A stretch of DNA of 64,000 nt from CAYVBW01 sp964588685 (GCA_964588685.1 CAZPQG010000001.1:61737-125736), one strand, 5' to 3'; counted from the stretch's first letter, positions 24,068 through 32,345 are shown. The notes: generated from the sequence alone by a model not told the origin. Numbers and translations: made by a program.

Positions 24068-25027
24068 TTAAAACAATGCCTCTTGAATATCTAGCTCAAA
24101 TTGATCATTAGGTAAAAAAGGGGTTAAAGAATTAAAATCTAACTCCTGGAATAATGCAACGACCTCAGCTTTATCATAACTATTAACTTGACATTGAGGT
24201 AAATCAATTTGCAGCTCAACATTTTGCTCAATCTGAGCTAATTTTTTACTCATATAAGCATTTTCTTTTTCTTGCTGCAGTTTTTTTAACAAGCCGCCTT
24301 TTAACAGCCCGCCCTCTTTTTTTTCGCCGGACTCAATTAAAGCTACTTCCTGATAAATTTTATCCAAATTGCCAAACTCATCTAACAGCCGCACAGCTGT
24401 TTTAGGCCCAATCCCTTTTATACCGGGAATATTATCTGACGGATCACCCATCAAAGCCTTCATGTCTACCACTTGGCTTGGTTTAACACCCAAATCTTTT
24501 TCAACCGCTGCAGCATCATATTCTCGATCTTGTTTTTTACCTCTGCCAGGGAGCCAAACATGAGTATTGTCATCCACTAACTGTAATAAATCTTTATCAC
24601 CAGTGACGATAACAGACAATATATCTTCATCTGCTTTTAATTTTTGCGGACAATGGTCAAGAAAATAACTAACAGTGCCAATTAAATCATCAGCTTCATA
24701 ACCTTCTTGCTCAAACTGAGGAATATTGAGAGCTGCTACTACTTTTTTAATCACCGGTATTTGTGGCTGCAGTTCGTCCGGCATTTCCGGCCGCTGAGCT
24801 TTGTAGTCTTCAAATTCTTTATGGCGAAAGGTGGGCTTGCGATGATCAAAAGTAACCGCTAAATATTTAGGACGAAATTCACTGATTGCAGTTAAGAGTA
24901 TACGAGTGAAACCATAAACGGCATTGATGACTCTTCCTTGAGGGTCGGTTAGTTTGGGCAAGGCATAAAAAGCACGGTAGATAAGAGCATGACCGTCAAC
25001 AATAAGAAAAATTGGCCGGTCAGACAT
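24068..25027 (-). CDS. Stand-alone 5'-3' exonuclease (polA N-terminal / FEN type)
   Basis: 319 residues equal to the 5'-nuclease part of DNA polymerase I, without polymerase. Visible metal-binding and helical-arch blocks: FLIVDGHALIYRAFYALP, RPKYLAVTFDHRKPTFRH, YKAQRPEMPDELQPQ, FEQEGYEADDLIGTV, VTGDKDLLQLV, and the H3TH motif GDPSDNIPGIKGIGPKTA. It removes RNA primers and flaps during lagging-strand synthesis and repair. The Klenow-like part is either elsewhere or missing. A 41-nt gap separates it from the downstream GT4 gene. Confidence 0.93.
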   Translation of the reverse strand: MSDRPIFLIVDGHALIYRAFYALPKLTDPQGRVINAVYGFTRILLTAISEFRPKYLAVTFDHRKPTFRHKEFEDYKAQRPEMPDELQPQIPVIKKVVAALNIPQFEQEGYEADDLIGTVSYFLDHCPQKLKADEDILSVIVTGDKDLLQLVDDNTHVWLPGRGKKQDREYDAAAVEKDLGVKPSQVVDMKALMGDPSDNIPGIKGIGPKTAVRLLDEFGNLDKIYQEVALIESGEKKEGGLLKGGLLKKLQQEKENAYMSKKLAQIEQNVELQIDLPQCQVNSYDKAEVVALFQELDFNSLTPFLPNDQFELDIQEALF

Positions 25028-25060
25028 AACAAGACCTTTAATAAATAAAAATAAATTCGA

Positions 25061-25120
25061 GGAGCCTCAGCGTTTTGTCCATTATAAATGGACAGAATCT
25101 GCTCCCCTGTCCCGCTCACT
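25061..25120 (+). repeat. Intergenic hairpin repeat, copy B
   Basis: Blocks GGAGCCTCAGCG, TTTTGTCCATT / AATGGACAGAAT (inverted), then CTGCTCCCCTGTCCCGCTCA. The hairpin arms differ from copies A and C in the centre but the outer blocks TCAGCG and TGCTCCCCTGTCCCGCT are shared. This argues for a structural repeat with compensating arm changes. Confidence 0.78.
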
Positions 25121-25192
25121 GGAAAAGATATTAAACCTCTTATCTATCTTACTGTCTATCTTATTTGAGCTTCAATCTATCTTAAACTCAAA

Positions 25193-27307
25193 TTAATCAT
25201 TATCTTCATGCTTAATCTTTTCAAAACCCATGATGCGCTCAAATTCTTCACTGTCTAAAGTTTCTATATCCAATAAGCGAGCTGCGACATCATCTAACTC
25301 TTGATTATATTCCTCTAATAATTCTTGACTCTTCTCTAAAGCTTGATCGATAATTTTTTGAATTTCGGAATCAACTTTTTCCTGCAGCTGATCAGAAATT
25401 TTATGAGGCTCACCCCACATTTTATTGTAATCTTTATTGTCATACTGAGGGCCAAAATTCATCGGACCTAAATCACTCATGCCGTATTCAATCACCATGG
25501 CACGAGCTATTTGAGTCACGCGTTCAATATCACTGCTGGCGCCAATGGTTTGTTCATCAAATTTGATCAGTTCAGCCACACGACCGCCCAACATTTCAAT
25601 AATTTTACCTTCTAATTCTGTTCTGGTAGTTTGTAATTTATCTCTTTCTGGCGGAGTGAAAGTATAGCCTAAAGCCTGTCCGCGTGACACAATGGAAATA
25701 CGGTGAACCGGATCTGAAGCCGGCAGCACATGAGCTAAAACCGCATGGCCGGCCTCATGATAAGCTGTGATTTGTCGTTCTCGTTTATTTTGCAAACGTT
25801 TTTTACTCGGTCCCAATTTTACTTTCAAAGAAGCCTCTTCGATATCTTCCATTACAATTTCAGATCGCCCTTCTCTTGCAATTCTAATAGCTGCTTCGTT
25901 AAGCATATTTTCTAAATCTGCACCGGAAAAACCAACCGTACTTTTAGCAATATTTTCAAAACTTAAATCAGAAGACAGCGGCTTACCTTTAACATGAATT
26001 TGGATAATATCTTTTCTTTCTTCTAAGTCAGGTAAATCAACCCTCACTCTCCGGTCAAAACGACCCGGTCTAACTAAAGCTGAATCCAGCAGTTCACCAC
26101 GATTAGTAGCTGCCATTACAATGACATTATCGTTTGGTTCAAAGCCATCCATTTCTACTAAAATTTGATTCAAAGTTTGTTCACGCTCGTTATGACCTCC
26201 GGCATAACCCATGCCGCGCGACCGACCAATGGCATCAATTTCATCTATAAAAATAATGGACGGTGATAATTTTTTAGCAGTCTCAAATAAATCACGCACT
26301 CGAGAAGCTCCAACGCCAACCAGCATCTCCATAAATTCAGAGCCGGCAATTGACATAAACTGTACATTGGCTTCACCAGCCACTGCTCGAGCCAGTAAAG
26401 TTTTACCGGTGCCGGAAGGCCCCACTAACAACACGCCCTTCGGAGTCCTAGCTCCTACCTTTAAATATTTTTTAGGATTCTTTAAAAAATCAACTACTTC
26501 TAGTAATTCTTTTTTAGCCTCTTCCATACCACCAACATCTTCAAACTTAACATCCTGCTTGCCCTTAATAAAAACTTTAGCCTTGCTACGGCTAAAACCC
26601 AGTAAACCGTCTTGCGCCCCTCTTGCTTGCCGCATCACTAAAACAAAAATAACAATAATAACCACTAACGGCAGTAAGTTTAACACTAATTCCCAAAACA
26701 TTTGCCCTAAGCTGACATCTTCAATCAACAAATCAACTTCAGTAATATCCAGCCCGGCCGAATCTAAAACTGTTAAAGCTTCCTGGCCTGTTTCTTTAAG
26801 AGCTGTCTTGTGTTCTTCATCTTTGTAAAAAACTCTTAACTCATCGCCTGCCACCCGAATTTTTTCAACCCTTTCTTCCCTGATGTCTTTCACTACTTGG
26901 CTGAGACTGATGGTTTCAACGCCGCTGGTCAGTAAAGAAAATAAAAAAGGCAAAAATAAGAACAGCAAGATAATGTAAACAAACCCTTTTTTAAAAATTT
27001 TGTTCAGATCTACTTTAAATTCAAATTCTTTAACATACTTTTTATTTTTTTTGTTTGATTTTTGAGCTAAAGGATTGCGAGAAATTTTATTTTGGCCAAT
27101 AGATTTCCTACCCCCGTCATTATCGGTTTTTTTTGCCTTTTGACTTCCGGACTGGTTCTCCTTATTAGCTTGAGCTTGCTTTTTTTTGCCGGCTGTAGAC
27201 TGTTGTCCATTGGCAGCCTGATTATTGTTTGGCTTAATTATCTGCATTACCTTTTCTTTTAAGGTTTTCGTGTCTTGCTGCGGTGAAGGTGTTTTTTTAT
27301 CTGTCAT
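25193..27307 (-). CDS. ftsH: ATP-dependent zinc metalloprotease FtsH
   Basis: 704 residues. An unusual K/Q/N-rich cytoplasmic extension (about 1-105) precedes the first membrane helix (about 111-130); a second lies at about 207-225. The AAA domain has Walker A GPSGTGKT (most FtsH have GPPGTGKT), Walker B IIFIDEIDAIG, SRH with RPGRFDRRV. The protease domain has the zinc motif HEAGHAVLAH and the later Asp region. The pore loop reads MEMLVGVGASRVRD; in most FtsH it is MFVGVGA, so the aromatic pore residue is Leu here. It degrades misfolded membrane and short-lived proteins. Confidence 0.97.
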   Translation of the reverse strand: MTDKKTPSPQQDTKTLKEKVMQIIKPNNNQAANGQQSTAGKKKQAQANKENQSGSQKAKKTDNDGGRKSIGQNKISRNPLAQKSNKKNKKYVKEFEFKVDLNKIFKKGFVYIILLFLFLPFLFSLLTSGVETISLSQVVKDIREERVEKIRVAGDELRVFYKDEEHKTALKETGQEALTVLDSAGLDITEVDLLIEDVSLGQMFWELVLNLLPLVVIIVIFVLVMRQARGAQDGLLGFSRSKAKVFIKGKQDVKFEDVGGMEEAKKELLEVVDFLKNPKKYLKVGARTPKGVLLVGPSGTGKTLLARAVAGEANVQFMSIAGSEFMEMLVGVGASRVRDLFETAKKLSPSIIFIDEIDAIGRSRGMGYAGGHNEREQTLNQILVEMDGFEPNDNVIVMAATNRGELLDSALVRPGRFDRRVRVDLPDLEERKDIIQIHVKGKPLSSDLSFENIAKSTVGFSGADLENMLNEAAIRIAREGRSEIVMEDIEEASLKVKLGPSKKRLQNKRERQITAYHEAGHAVLAHVLPASDPVHRISIVSRGQALGYTFTPPERDKLQTTRTELEGKIIEMLGGRVAELIKFDEQTIGASSDIERVTQIARAMVIEYGMSDLGPMNFGPQYDNKDYNKMWGEPHKISDQLQEKVDSEIQKIIDQALEKSQELLEEYNQELDDVAARLLDIETLDSEEFERIMGFEKIKHEDND

Positions 27308-27663
27308 TAATTGAATTTTTATATTTCTATATGGCTAAAAATAGTAAATTATTGAGGCAGCGCTAAGCCCATGAGGCTTAATGTTATTGTTTAATAAATT
27401 TTTATCTAATCTAATTTATCTCTATTTCTTAATCCTTCCCATAATTTTTAAACAATATCCTATAAATTCTAATCAATAAAGATCTTTGTTCATATGTTTA
27501 TTAAAGAGAACTATTCATTTTAACACATTAAGTTTTACGATTATTAATAATGGACATATTAACAACACCCGGCACTATTAATAATGACCATAATATGAAT
27601 AATAAATATCAATGAGCAATAACCGCTAATAATAAGAGCTATCAAAACAGTTATTCAAAACAG
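27308..27663. other. ftsH upstream region, no gene seen
   Basis: 356 nt of AT-rich DNA between the trpS stop and the ftsH start, expected to hold the ftsH promoter. ATTAATAATGGACA and ATTAATAATGACCA form a short imperfect direct repeat (about 27543-27590). I see no CIRCE-like element, RNA gene or terminator. Confidence 0.4.
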
Positions 27664-28749
27664 TTATAAGGGCAAGCGCAAACCTAAACCCATTAAATCT
27701 TTAGTTTCCTGCAATGTTTCTTGCGCTATAACTTTTGCTTTTTTCGCACCCTGCATAACAATTTCTTCAATGTAGTCAGGTTGCTGCGATAATTCTTTTC
27801 TTCGTTTTTGAATTGGTTCTAACTCTTCAAAAATAGCTTGAGCTAATTCTTCTTTAAGCCCACTGTAGGAAATCCCCCCAGATTGATAAGCCTTTTCATA
27901 AGCCTCAACTTTTTCTTCTCCTTCAAATAATCGCACCAACTGCAGTAAGCTGGAAACCCCCGGCGACGTCTCTTCTGTCTTGTGATCTAAATATTGCTTG
28001 TGCTGGATACTGGTTTTGGCAGTCTTTTTGGCAGGCAATTCTTTAATTGTGCCTATCCCGCTGTCTGTTGGCACCTTGGCTAATTTTTGTTTAATAGCAG
28101 CTAAATCATCAACTAAATTAATGTAGCTGCCTTCAATCGATTTACTCATCTTTCCCTCACCGGTTAGTGAAGGAATATATTCACCAGGCGTTACAAACCT
28201 CTGTGGTTCAGGAAAATTAGTCTCAAACTGCTGGTTCATCTTACGAGCAATTTCCCGGGCAACCTCTAAATGAGGTTCTTGGTCAATACCTACCGGTACT
28301 AGCTCAGCCTTATAAATAAGAATATCAGCTGCCATTAAAATTGGATAGTTCAGCAAAGCAGTGGTGACATTTTGAGGATATTGAGCTGCTTTTTCTTTAA
28401 AAGTTGGTAAATGCTGCATTCTTGCCACAGTCATAACTGAAGAAAATAAAAAGGCCAAATAGGTATGTTGAGGCACTAAAGATTGAGCCGTAATAATTGC
28501 TTTTTCAGGATCAAGCCCGGCAGCCAAATAATCTAGAATGATGGCTTGAGTTGCTTTGGGCAATTGCTGTGCGTCAAAAGGAGTAGTAATAGTGTGCAAA
28601 TCCATAACCATATAGATACAATCGTAATCAGACTCTTCCTGCAGTTGGATATAACCTTTAACGGCCCCTAAATAATTTCCTAAGTGAAGACGCCCGGTAG
28701 CACGGGTGCCTGAAAATACGCATTTAGTTTGAGAGCTTGCGTTAGACAT
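27664..28749 (-). CDS. trpS: Tryptophanyl-tRNA synthetase
   Basis: 361 residues, class I Rossmann enzyme. HIGH-type motif TGRLHLGNYLGAVKG near residues 17-31, then YDCIYMVMDLHTIT (Trp/Tyr subclass), LYPI-like LNYPILMAADILIYKAELVPVGIDQEPHLE, and the KMSKS loop GEGKMSKS at about 202-209. It charges tRNA-Trp. Length is about 30 residues over the bacterial norm because of inserts in the C-terminal part. No T-box or leader peptide is seen in the 100 nt between it and the next gene. Confidence 0.96.
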   Translation of the reverse strand: MSNASSQTKCVFSGTRATGRLHLGNYLGAVKGYIQLQEESDYDCIYMVMDLHTITTPFDAQQLPKATQAIILDYLAAGLDPEKAIITAQSLVPQHTYLAFLFSSVMTVARMQHLPTFKEKAAQYPQNVTTALLNYPILMAADILIYKAELVPVGIDQEPHLEVAREIARKMNQQFETNFPEPQRFVTPGEYIPSLTGEGKMSKSIEGSYINLVDDLAAIKQKLAKVPTDSGIGTIKELPAKKTAKTSIQHKQYLDHKTEETSPGVSSLLQLVRLFEGEEKVEAYEKAYQSGGISYSGLKEELAQAIFEELEPIQKRRKELSQQPDYIEEIVMQGAKKAKVIAQETLQETKDLMGLGLRLPL

Positions 28750-28850
28750 AAAAGAACAATATTTAATTATTTCACACTTAAGTATCTAGCATTTAGAACA
28801 AGTTAGCAAGAACTAGCAACTAAATCAAGGAAAGTAGTCACTTAACTTTT

Positions 28851-29720
28851 TTATAATTCTTCAATTTCTACTTCCGGAGACATTTCTTCGCGGTCTTCAA
28901 TTAGCTTGAGATACTTTTCGGTGGTAGTAATACGCTTGTGGCCGACTAATTGCGAGACGTACACTAATGGAGTGCCTGCTTTTAATTGTTCAACAATAAA
29001 AGTATTACGTAAGTCATTGACAATAGCATCTTTAATACCGGCTAATTTAAAATGACGATTGATAGCTGCTCTTATATTTCTTACCAAAAAAGGGCGGCAG
29101 GTTTTTGTTAAAAAGATGTGTTTTTCTTTAGCTTTTGGTCTTACTTTCAAATAATTCATTAACGCTTGCTTTGCAGGTTTATTTAAAGGAACTTTGCGGC
29201 CGTCTCTGCTTTTATAAGCTCGGATATGAATCACTTCTCTTTCCAAATCTACATCATTCATTTTTAAATTAGCTAGTTCACTAATACGCATGCCCGTTTG
29301 CAGCAGCAACTCTACAATGGCAAAAATTCTAGCATCAGAACGACAAGCATCGCGCAAAGCGCGATATTCCATTTTAGATAAAAAACGTGGTGCTTTTTGC
29401 TTAAGTTTAGGATGAGAAATTTCTTGGGCCGGATTTTTATTCAACAGTTCTTTATTCTCTAAAAACCTAAAAAAAGATTTTATTGAATTAATCTTGCGTG
29501 AAATTGATTTATTGGCATAACGCCGCTTTTTAAGCAATTCTTTAAACTGATTAATGTCTTCATGAGTTACTTCTTCTACTGTATCTTTACCCTGATCTTG
29601 AGCATAATCGGCCAATTGCTCTAAATCTTTAACATAAGCGATAATAGTAGCCTCCGCTTTCCCGTCAGATTCCAAATATTCTTGATATTGTTCTTGCGCT
29701 TCAGTTAAAGTGAGAGACAT
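28851..29720 (-). CDS. xerC: Xer-like tyrosine recombinase
   Basis: 289 residues. An N-terminal SAM-like core-binding domain (about 5-90, TIIAYVKDLEQLADYA, SISRKINSIKSFFRFLENKELLNKNPA) precedes the catalytic domain. Catalytic residues: Arg in LLQTGMRISELANL, Lys in the RAYKSRDGRKVPL hairpin, Arg in VNDLRNTFI, His in VGHKRITTTEKYL and the Tyr in EKYL. The usual HxLRH box is NDLRN, so both His positions are Asn. XerC/D-type enzymes resolve chromosome dimers at dif; size and single copy fit that role. AAAAGGAGT precedes the ATG. No dif-like site was recognised. Confidence 0.85.
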   Translation of the reverse strand: MSLTLTEAQEQYQEYLESDGKAEATIIAYVKDLEQLADYAQDQGKDTVEEVTHEDINQFKELLKKRRYANKSISRKINSIKSFFRFLENKELLNKNPAQEISHPKLKQKAPRFLSKMEYRALRDACRSDARIFAIVELLLQTGMRISELANLKMNDVDLEREVIHIRAYKSRDGRKVPLNKPAKQALMNYLKVRPKAKEKHIFLTKTCRPFLVRNIRAAINRHFKLAGIKDAIVNDLRNTFIVEQLKAGTPLVYVSQLVGHKRITTTEKYLKLIEDREEMSPEVEIEEL

Positions 29721-30148
29721 TCTTACTCCTTTTATTTTCTTATTAATTATTAATGTTTATATTTTATTATTTTAAGTAATAAGCTTAATTATTGATAAAA
29801 ATAATTTAAATTTAAGGCTATGCTTCAAGATAGCAATAGTTATTGTGACGCTATTTTGATATGCTTTAAATGTTATCAATAATTTTAAAAAGCTTATAAA
29901 TTTTTTTGGCTGATAGATTTGTGAGCTAACACTTTAGCCGGTAATTTTTTTATAAAATTTACAAATTTTACAATTATTTCTATAATTCTTATAGTATTTA
30001 CTTATAAGTTTATTTTTACAAAACTTATAATAACACAAAATGTAAAATTTTCTAGGACAGTTTATTAAAAAATTTACCAAACGTATTTTAAAAAATTCAA
30101 AAAAATACTATCAGAAAATGCTAAGAGTGTTCAATTAAATGAAATTTA
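29721..30148. other. Divergent intergenic region with AT-rich inverted repeat
   Basis: 428 nt, very AT-rich, between the xer gene (minus) and the FtsB-like gene (plus). A perfect 10-bp inverted repeat TTATAAGTTT (30002-30011) / AAACTTATAA (30021-30030) surrounds a 9-nt loop and could be an operator or hairpin. ACAAATTTTACAA-like words recur nearby. I see no RNA gene. Confidence 0.4.
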
Positions 30149-30505
30149 ATGAAAAAAATATTATATCATCCTCTGACCATTTTTATAACAAGTTTAATTG
30201 TTCTTTTTTCAATTATTAGCCTTCGCAGCAATTTGCTGCGAAGGCTATCTCTTTCTCAAGATAATCTCAAAAGTATTCAGGAAAGATATAAGCAGTTAAA
30301 AACCTCAATTGCTGAAGAGCAACCTAAACTGGAAGAGGTAGAAAATTCCTTAACCAAAGAAAGACTTAAGAGAGATGCACTGTTAACACAAAAAGAGAAG
30401 GAAATTGCAATTAAACTACCGGAGATAATTATTGAAGAAGATGAGTCTCAAATAAAAAATGACCAAAACACTTTTGAAAAATGGGTGGAAATTATTTGGT
30501 ATTAA
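30149..30505 (+). CDS. FtsB/DivIC-like septum formation initiator protein
   Basis: 118 residues: one N-terminal membrane helix (about 7-24, HPLTIFITSLIVLFSIISL) and then a coiled coil (about 35-90, SQDNLKSIQERYKQLKTSIAEEQPKLEEVENSLTKERLKRD), the layout of FtsB/DivIC/FtsL-type divisome proteins. Coiled-coil stutters and the acidic tail are not diagnostic, so the assignment rests on architecture. Codons 24-32 overlap a perfect 12-bp GC-rich palindrome. Its stop is 11 nt from the 3' end of the convergent initiator tRNA. Confidence 0.6.
   Translation: MKKILYHPLTIFITSLIVLFSIISLRSNLLRRLSLSQDNLKSIQERYKQLKTSIAEEQPKLEEVENSLTKERLKRDALLTQKEKEIAIKLPEIIIEEDESQIKNDQNTFEKWVEIIWY
30219..30245. repeat. Perfect GC-rich palindrome inside the FtsB-like gene
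   Basis: GCCTTCGCAGCA (30219-30230), 3-nt loop ATT, TGCTGCGAAGGC (30234-30245). It is a 12-bp perfect stem within an AT-rich coding sequence, encoding ...SLRSNLLRRL.... No T-run follows, so it is not a simple terminator. Confidence 0.85.
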
Positions 30506-30516
30506 ATTTGATATTG

Positions 30517-30585
30517 TTGCGGGACTAGGAGTCGAACCTAGCCTGCGAGATTATGAGCCTCGCGTGCACCGTACACTATCCCGCG
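30517..30585 (-). tRNA. Initiator tRNA-fMet (CAT)
   Basis: On the minus strand CGCGGGA...TCCCGCA forms the acceptor with the C1 x A72 mismatch diagnostic of bacterial initiator tRNA. The anticodon loop is CTCATAA, T-arm CTAGG-TTCGACT-CCTAG, discriminator A, CCA not encoded. The anticodon stem is CGAGG/TCTCG, so positions 29-31/39-41 are A-U, G-C, G-U instead of three G-C pairs. The D arm is short (GTG-TACGGTG-CAC), giving 69 nt in total. It works with the IF-2 encoded in this window. Confidence 0.9.
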
Positions 30586-30747
30586 TCGTTTCTTTAAAAT
30601 TCTATCTTAAGAGCAAAATTTTATAAACAATTAATATTATTTAAATATCAAGTATTCACTCATTAAGAACACTTATTATATAATATATTATCTGCTATAA
30701 TCAAGTGCGCTCAACTTTTAAATATCAACATATAAAACAATAAAAAA

Positions 30748-30821
30748 GGCAGGGTAGCTCAGTTGGTTAGAGCGTCGGATTCATAAGCCGAAGGCCGTGA
30801 GTTCAATTCTCACCCCTGCTA
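30748..30821 (+). tRNA. tRNA-Met (CAT), elongator type
   Basis: 74 nt: acceptor GGCAGGG/CCCTGCT with a G1-U72 wobble, D arm GCTC...GAGC with TTGGTTA loop, anticodon loop TTCATAA, T arm GTGAG-TTCAATT-CTCAC, discriminator A, CCA not encoded. The last anticodon stem pair (31-39) is an A x G mismatch. With anticodon CAT it could also be the lysidine-modified tRNA-Ile2; the acceptor end GGC..GG with G-U resembles elongator Met. It is divergent from the initiator tRNA 162 nt away. Confidence 0.88.
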
Positions 30822-30873
30822 CTATTTTTGCCTTAAAAAGAATGTATCCTAGCTGAAGCCCTTATCCAAGTCC

Positions 30874-32208
30874 TTATTCAATAAAAGAATTGACATTCTG
30901 CCAAAAAATATTAACTCCTTGATCATTGATTTCTCGCCTGTCTACCTTAAAAGCCGGCTGAAATTTAAGCATTTTTAAAAAAATTTGTTCTTCATATAAC
31001 CACTGGATAAAATTTGCTGCTTTAATAGGATTTTGAGGTAATTGCAGCCCCCGCCAGTAACGTGCTTTTTCTTTCATCGCTTCCGGCATTGGCTTGTTTG
31101 CAGCAAATAAATCAAATATCTCTTTCTGTGTCTCTTGATCCGGCAGCAAATCATGAGTTTGTAAAAATTTTAAATTCTCTACTTCTCGCTGACAAGCAGG
31201 TTCGCAAAATAATAAAATTGAGCCTCCACGCTGCACTGGATCTAATAAAGCTTTGAAAGCTTGTTCGGTCGGATTAGTTACTTCCAAGGAAATAACTTCA
31301 TATTTATGTAAGCGCAAATAATCAATTACCACTTGCTGACCTGTCTTGCCCGGATAAATTTGCACTGAATCTTTATTGATTAAGCTGTAGATAAAATTTT
31401 TAGTGTAATTAGAAAACTTTGAAACTAAAAAAAATTGATAATTAGAAGGAGAATTAAGCAAATAATTAATCAGCTTGGAAAAAAAATCCAAATTAACTGC
31501 TGCCCCGGGAACAGGGACCGACACATTAATTTTAAATTTAGCTTCTGGATTAACTTGAAGTCGCTTAGAAGCAAATTCAGCTGAAGTTAAATTTTGGACC
31601 AGTAAAGGATTTAAAGGATAAGGCAAAACTTTAATTTTTGGGATACGCTTAAATTTTTCCAGCTTGTGTCGGCTAGCATATTTTTCCAGCTTTAATTTTG
31701 TCTCATTATCAGGCGCTACTATCAAATCTGCCCCTAATACCAACCAAATAAGTCGAGGAGCCGCATCAGTCATCTGGACTACCAAAAATAAATCAATATC
31801 ATATTCCTCTTTAATTTTTTTCTTAACTACAGCCAGCTGATGTGCTAAGGCAAAATGCGAAGAAATTATTAATAGTTTTTCTGGTTTTTCCAAATATTGA
31901 TTCAATAAAATAGATATCTGCTCATATAATCTGTTGGTGCGCATGCGCAGCCACTTGCGATAAAATTTGGTAAAAAAATATTGAAGAAAACCTTGCTGAA
32001 GCCAGTCTATAAACTTTCTTAAGAGGAAATTATGACCTGCCATTCGATGCAAGCGACTAATTCGTTTATCATGTGATCCAAAAATCAAAGAGTCAATATC
32101 TTTTGGTCTTGATGTATATAATGCATCAGTCACTCTAAGCTGGCCGACACCTGCTGGAGCATAGGTAAAAATAATTAAAGATTTATCTCTTTTTTCATCT
32201 GAAGCCAT
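30874..32208 (-). CDS. GT-B glycosyltransferase, GT28/MGDG-synthase-like
   Basis: 444 residues. The N-terminus IIFTYAPAGVGQLRVTDAL corresponds to the glycine-rich, acceptor-binding start of MurG/diacylglycerol-glucosyltransferase enzymes (GxGHxxAA), with changed residues. FLVVQMTDAAPRLIWLVLGADLIVAPDNETK matches the TD...H..W....D.Y.V...E block. The C-terminal donor half is divergent (PTEQAFKALLDPVQRGGSILLF). It may glycosylate a membrane lipid. The segment QQGFLQYFFTKFYRKWLRMRTNRLYEQI could contact the membrane. A promoter with its -10 box 6 nt before the ATG suggests a leaderless transcript. Confidence 0.55.
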   Translation of the reverse strand: MASDEKRDKSLIIFTYAPAGVGQLRVTDALYTSRPKDIDSLIFGSHDKRISRLHRMAGHNFLLRKFIDWLQQGFLQYFFTKFYRKWLRMRTNRLYEQISILLNQYLEKPEKLLIISSHFALAHQLAVVKKKIKEEYDIDLFLVVQMTDAAPRLIWLVLGADLIVAPDNETKLKLEKYASRHKLEKFKRIPKIKVLPYPLNPLLVQNLTSAEFASKRLQVNPEAKFKINVSVPVPGAAVNLDFFSKLINYLLNSPSNYQFFLVSKFSNYTKNFIYSLINKDSVQIYPGKTGQQVVIDYLRLHKYEVISLEVTNPTEQAFKALLDPVQRGGSILLFCEPACQREVENLKFLQTHDLLPDQETQKEIFDLFAANKPMPEAMKEKARYWRGLQLPQNPIKAANFIQWLYEEQIFLKMLKFQPAFKVDRREINDQGVNIFWQNVNSFIE

Positions 32209-32214
32209 ACTTCC

Positions 32215-32243
32215 AGTATATAAATTTACGAAGCAAAATTCAA
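32215..32243 (-). promoter_or_regulatory. Promoter of the GT-B gene, apparently leaderless
   Basis: On the minus strand -35 TTGAAT (32238-32243), 17-bp spacer, -10 TATACT (32215-32220), then 6 nt and the ATG at 32208. This is the best combined case in the window for a leaderless mRNA. Confidence 0.6.
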
Positions 32244-32287
32244 AAGAAAATGTGCGGTACTATTCGGCGGCAACTTTTTATAATTAA

Positions 32288-32315
32288 AAACAGGCGGATT
32301 TTAATCCGCCTGTTT
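32288..32315 (-). terminator. Terminator of groES-groEL
   Basis: AAACAGGCGGATT (32288-32300) pairs with AATCCGCCTGTTT (32303-32315), a 13-bp GC-rich stem with a minimal loop, 30 nt after the groEL stop; T-rich sequence follows on the minus strand. Confidence 0.88.
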
Positions 32316-32345
32316 GAAACTTTCTTTAAGTCTAGCTTCATGCAT

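Noticed and set aside
26211..26828. 205-codon open frame on the plus strand
   Set aside because: It lies opposite the conserved FtsH AAA domain, its sequence is Ser/Thr/Pro-rich antisense-like, and it has no ribosome binding site or family motif.
27543..27590. Direct repeat ATTAATAATG(G/A)(A/C)C upstream of ftsH as an operator
   Set aside because: Short, imperfect and of a composition expected by chance in this AT-rich spacer.
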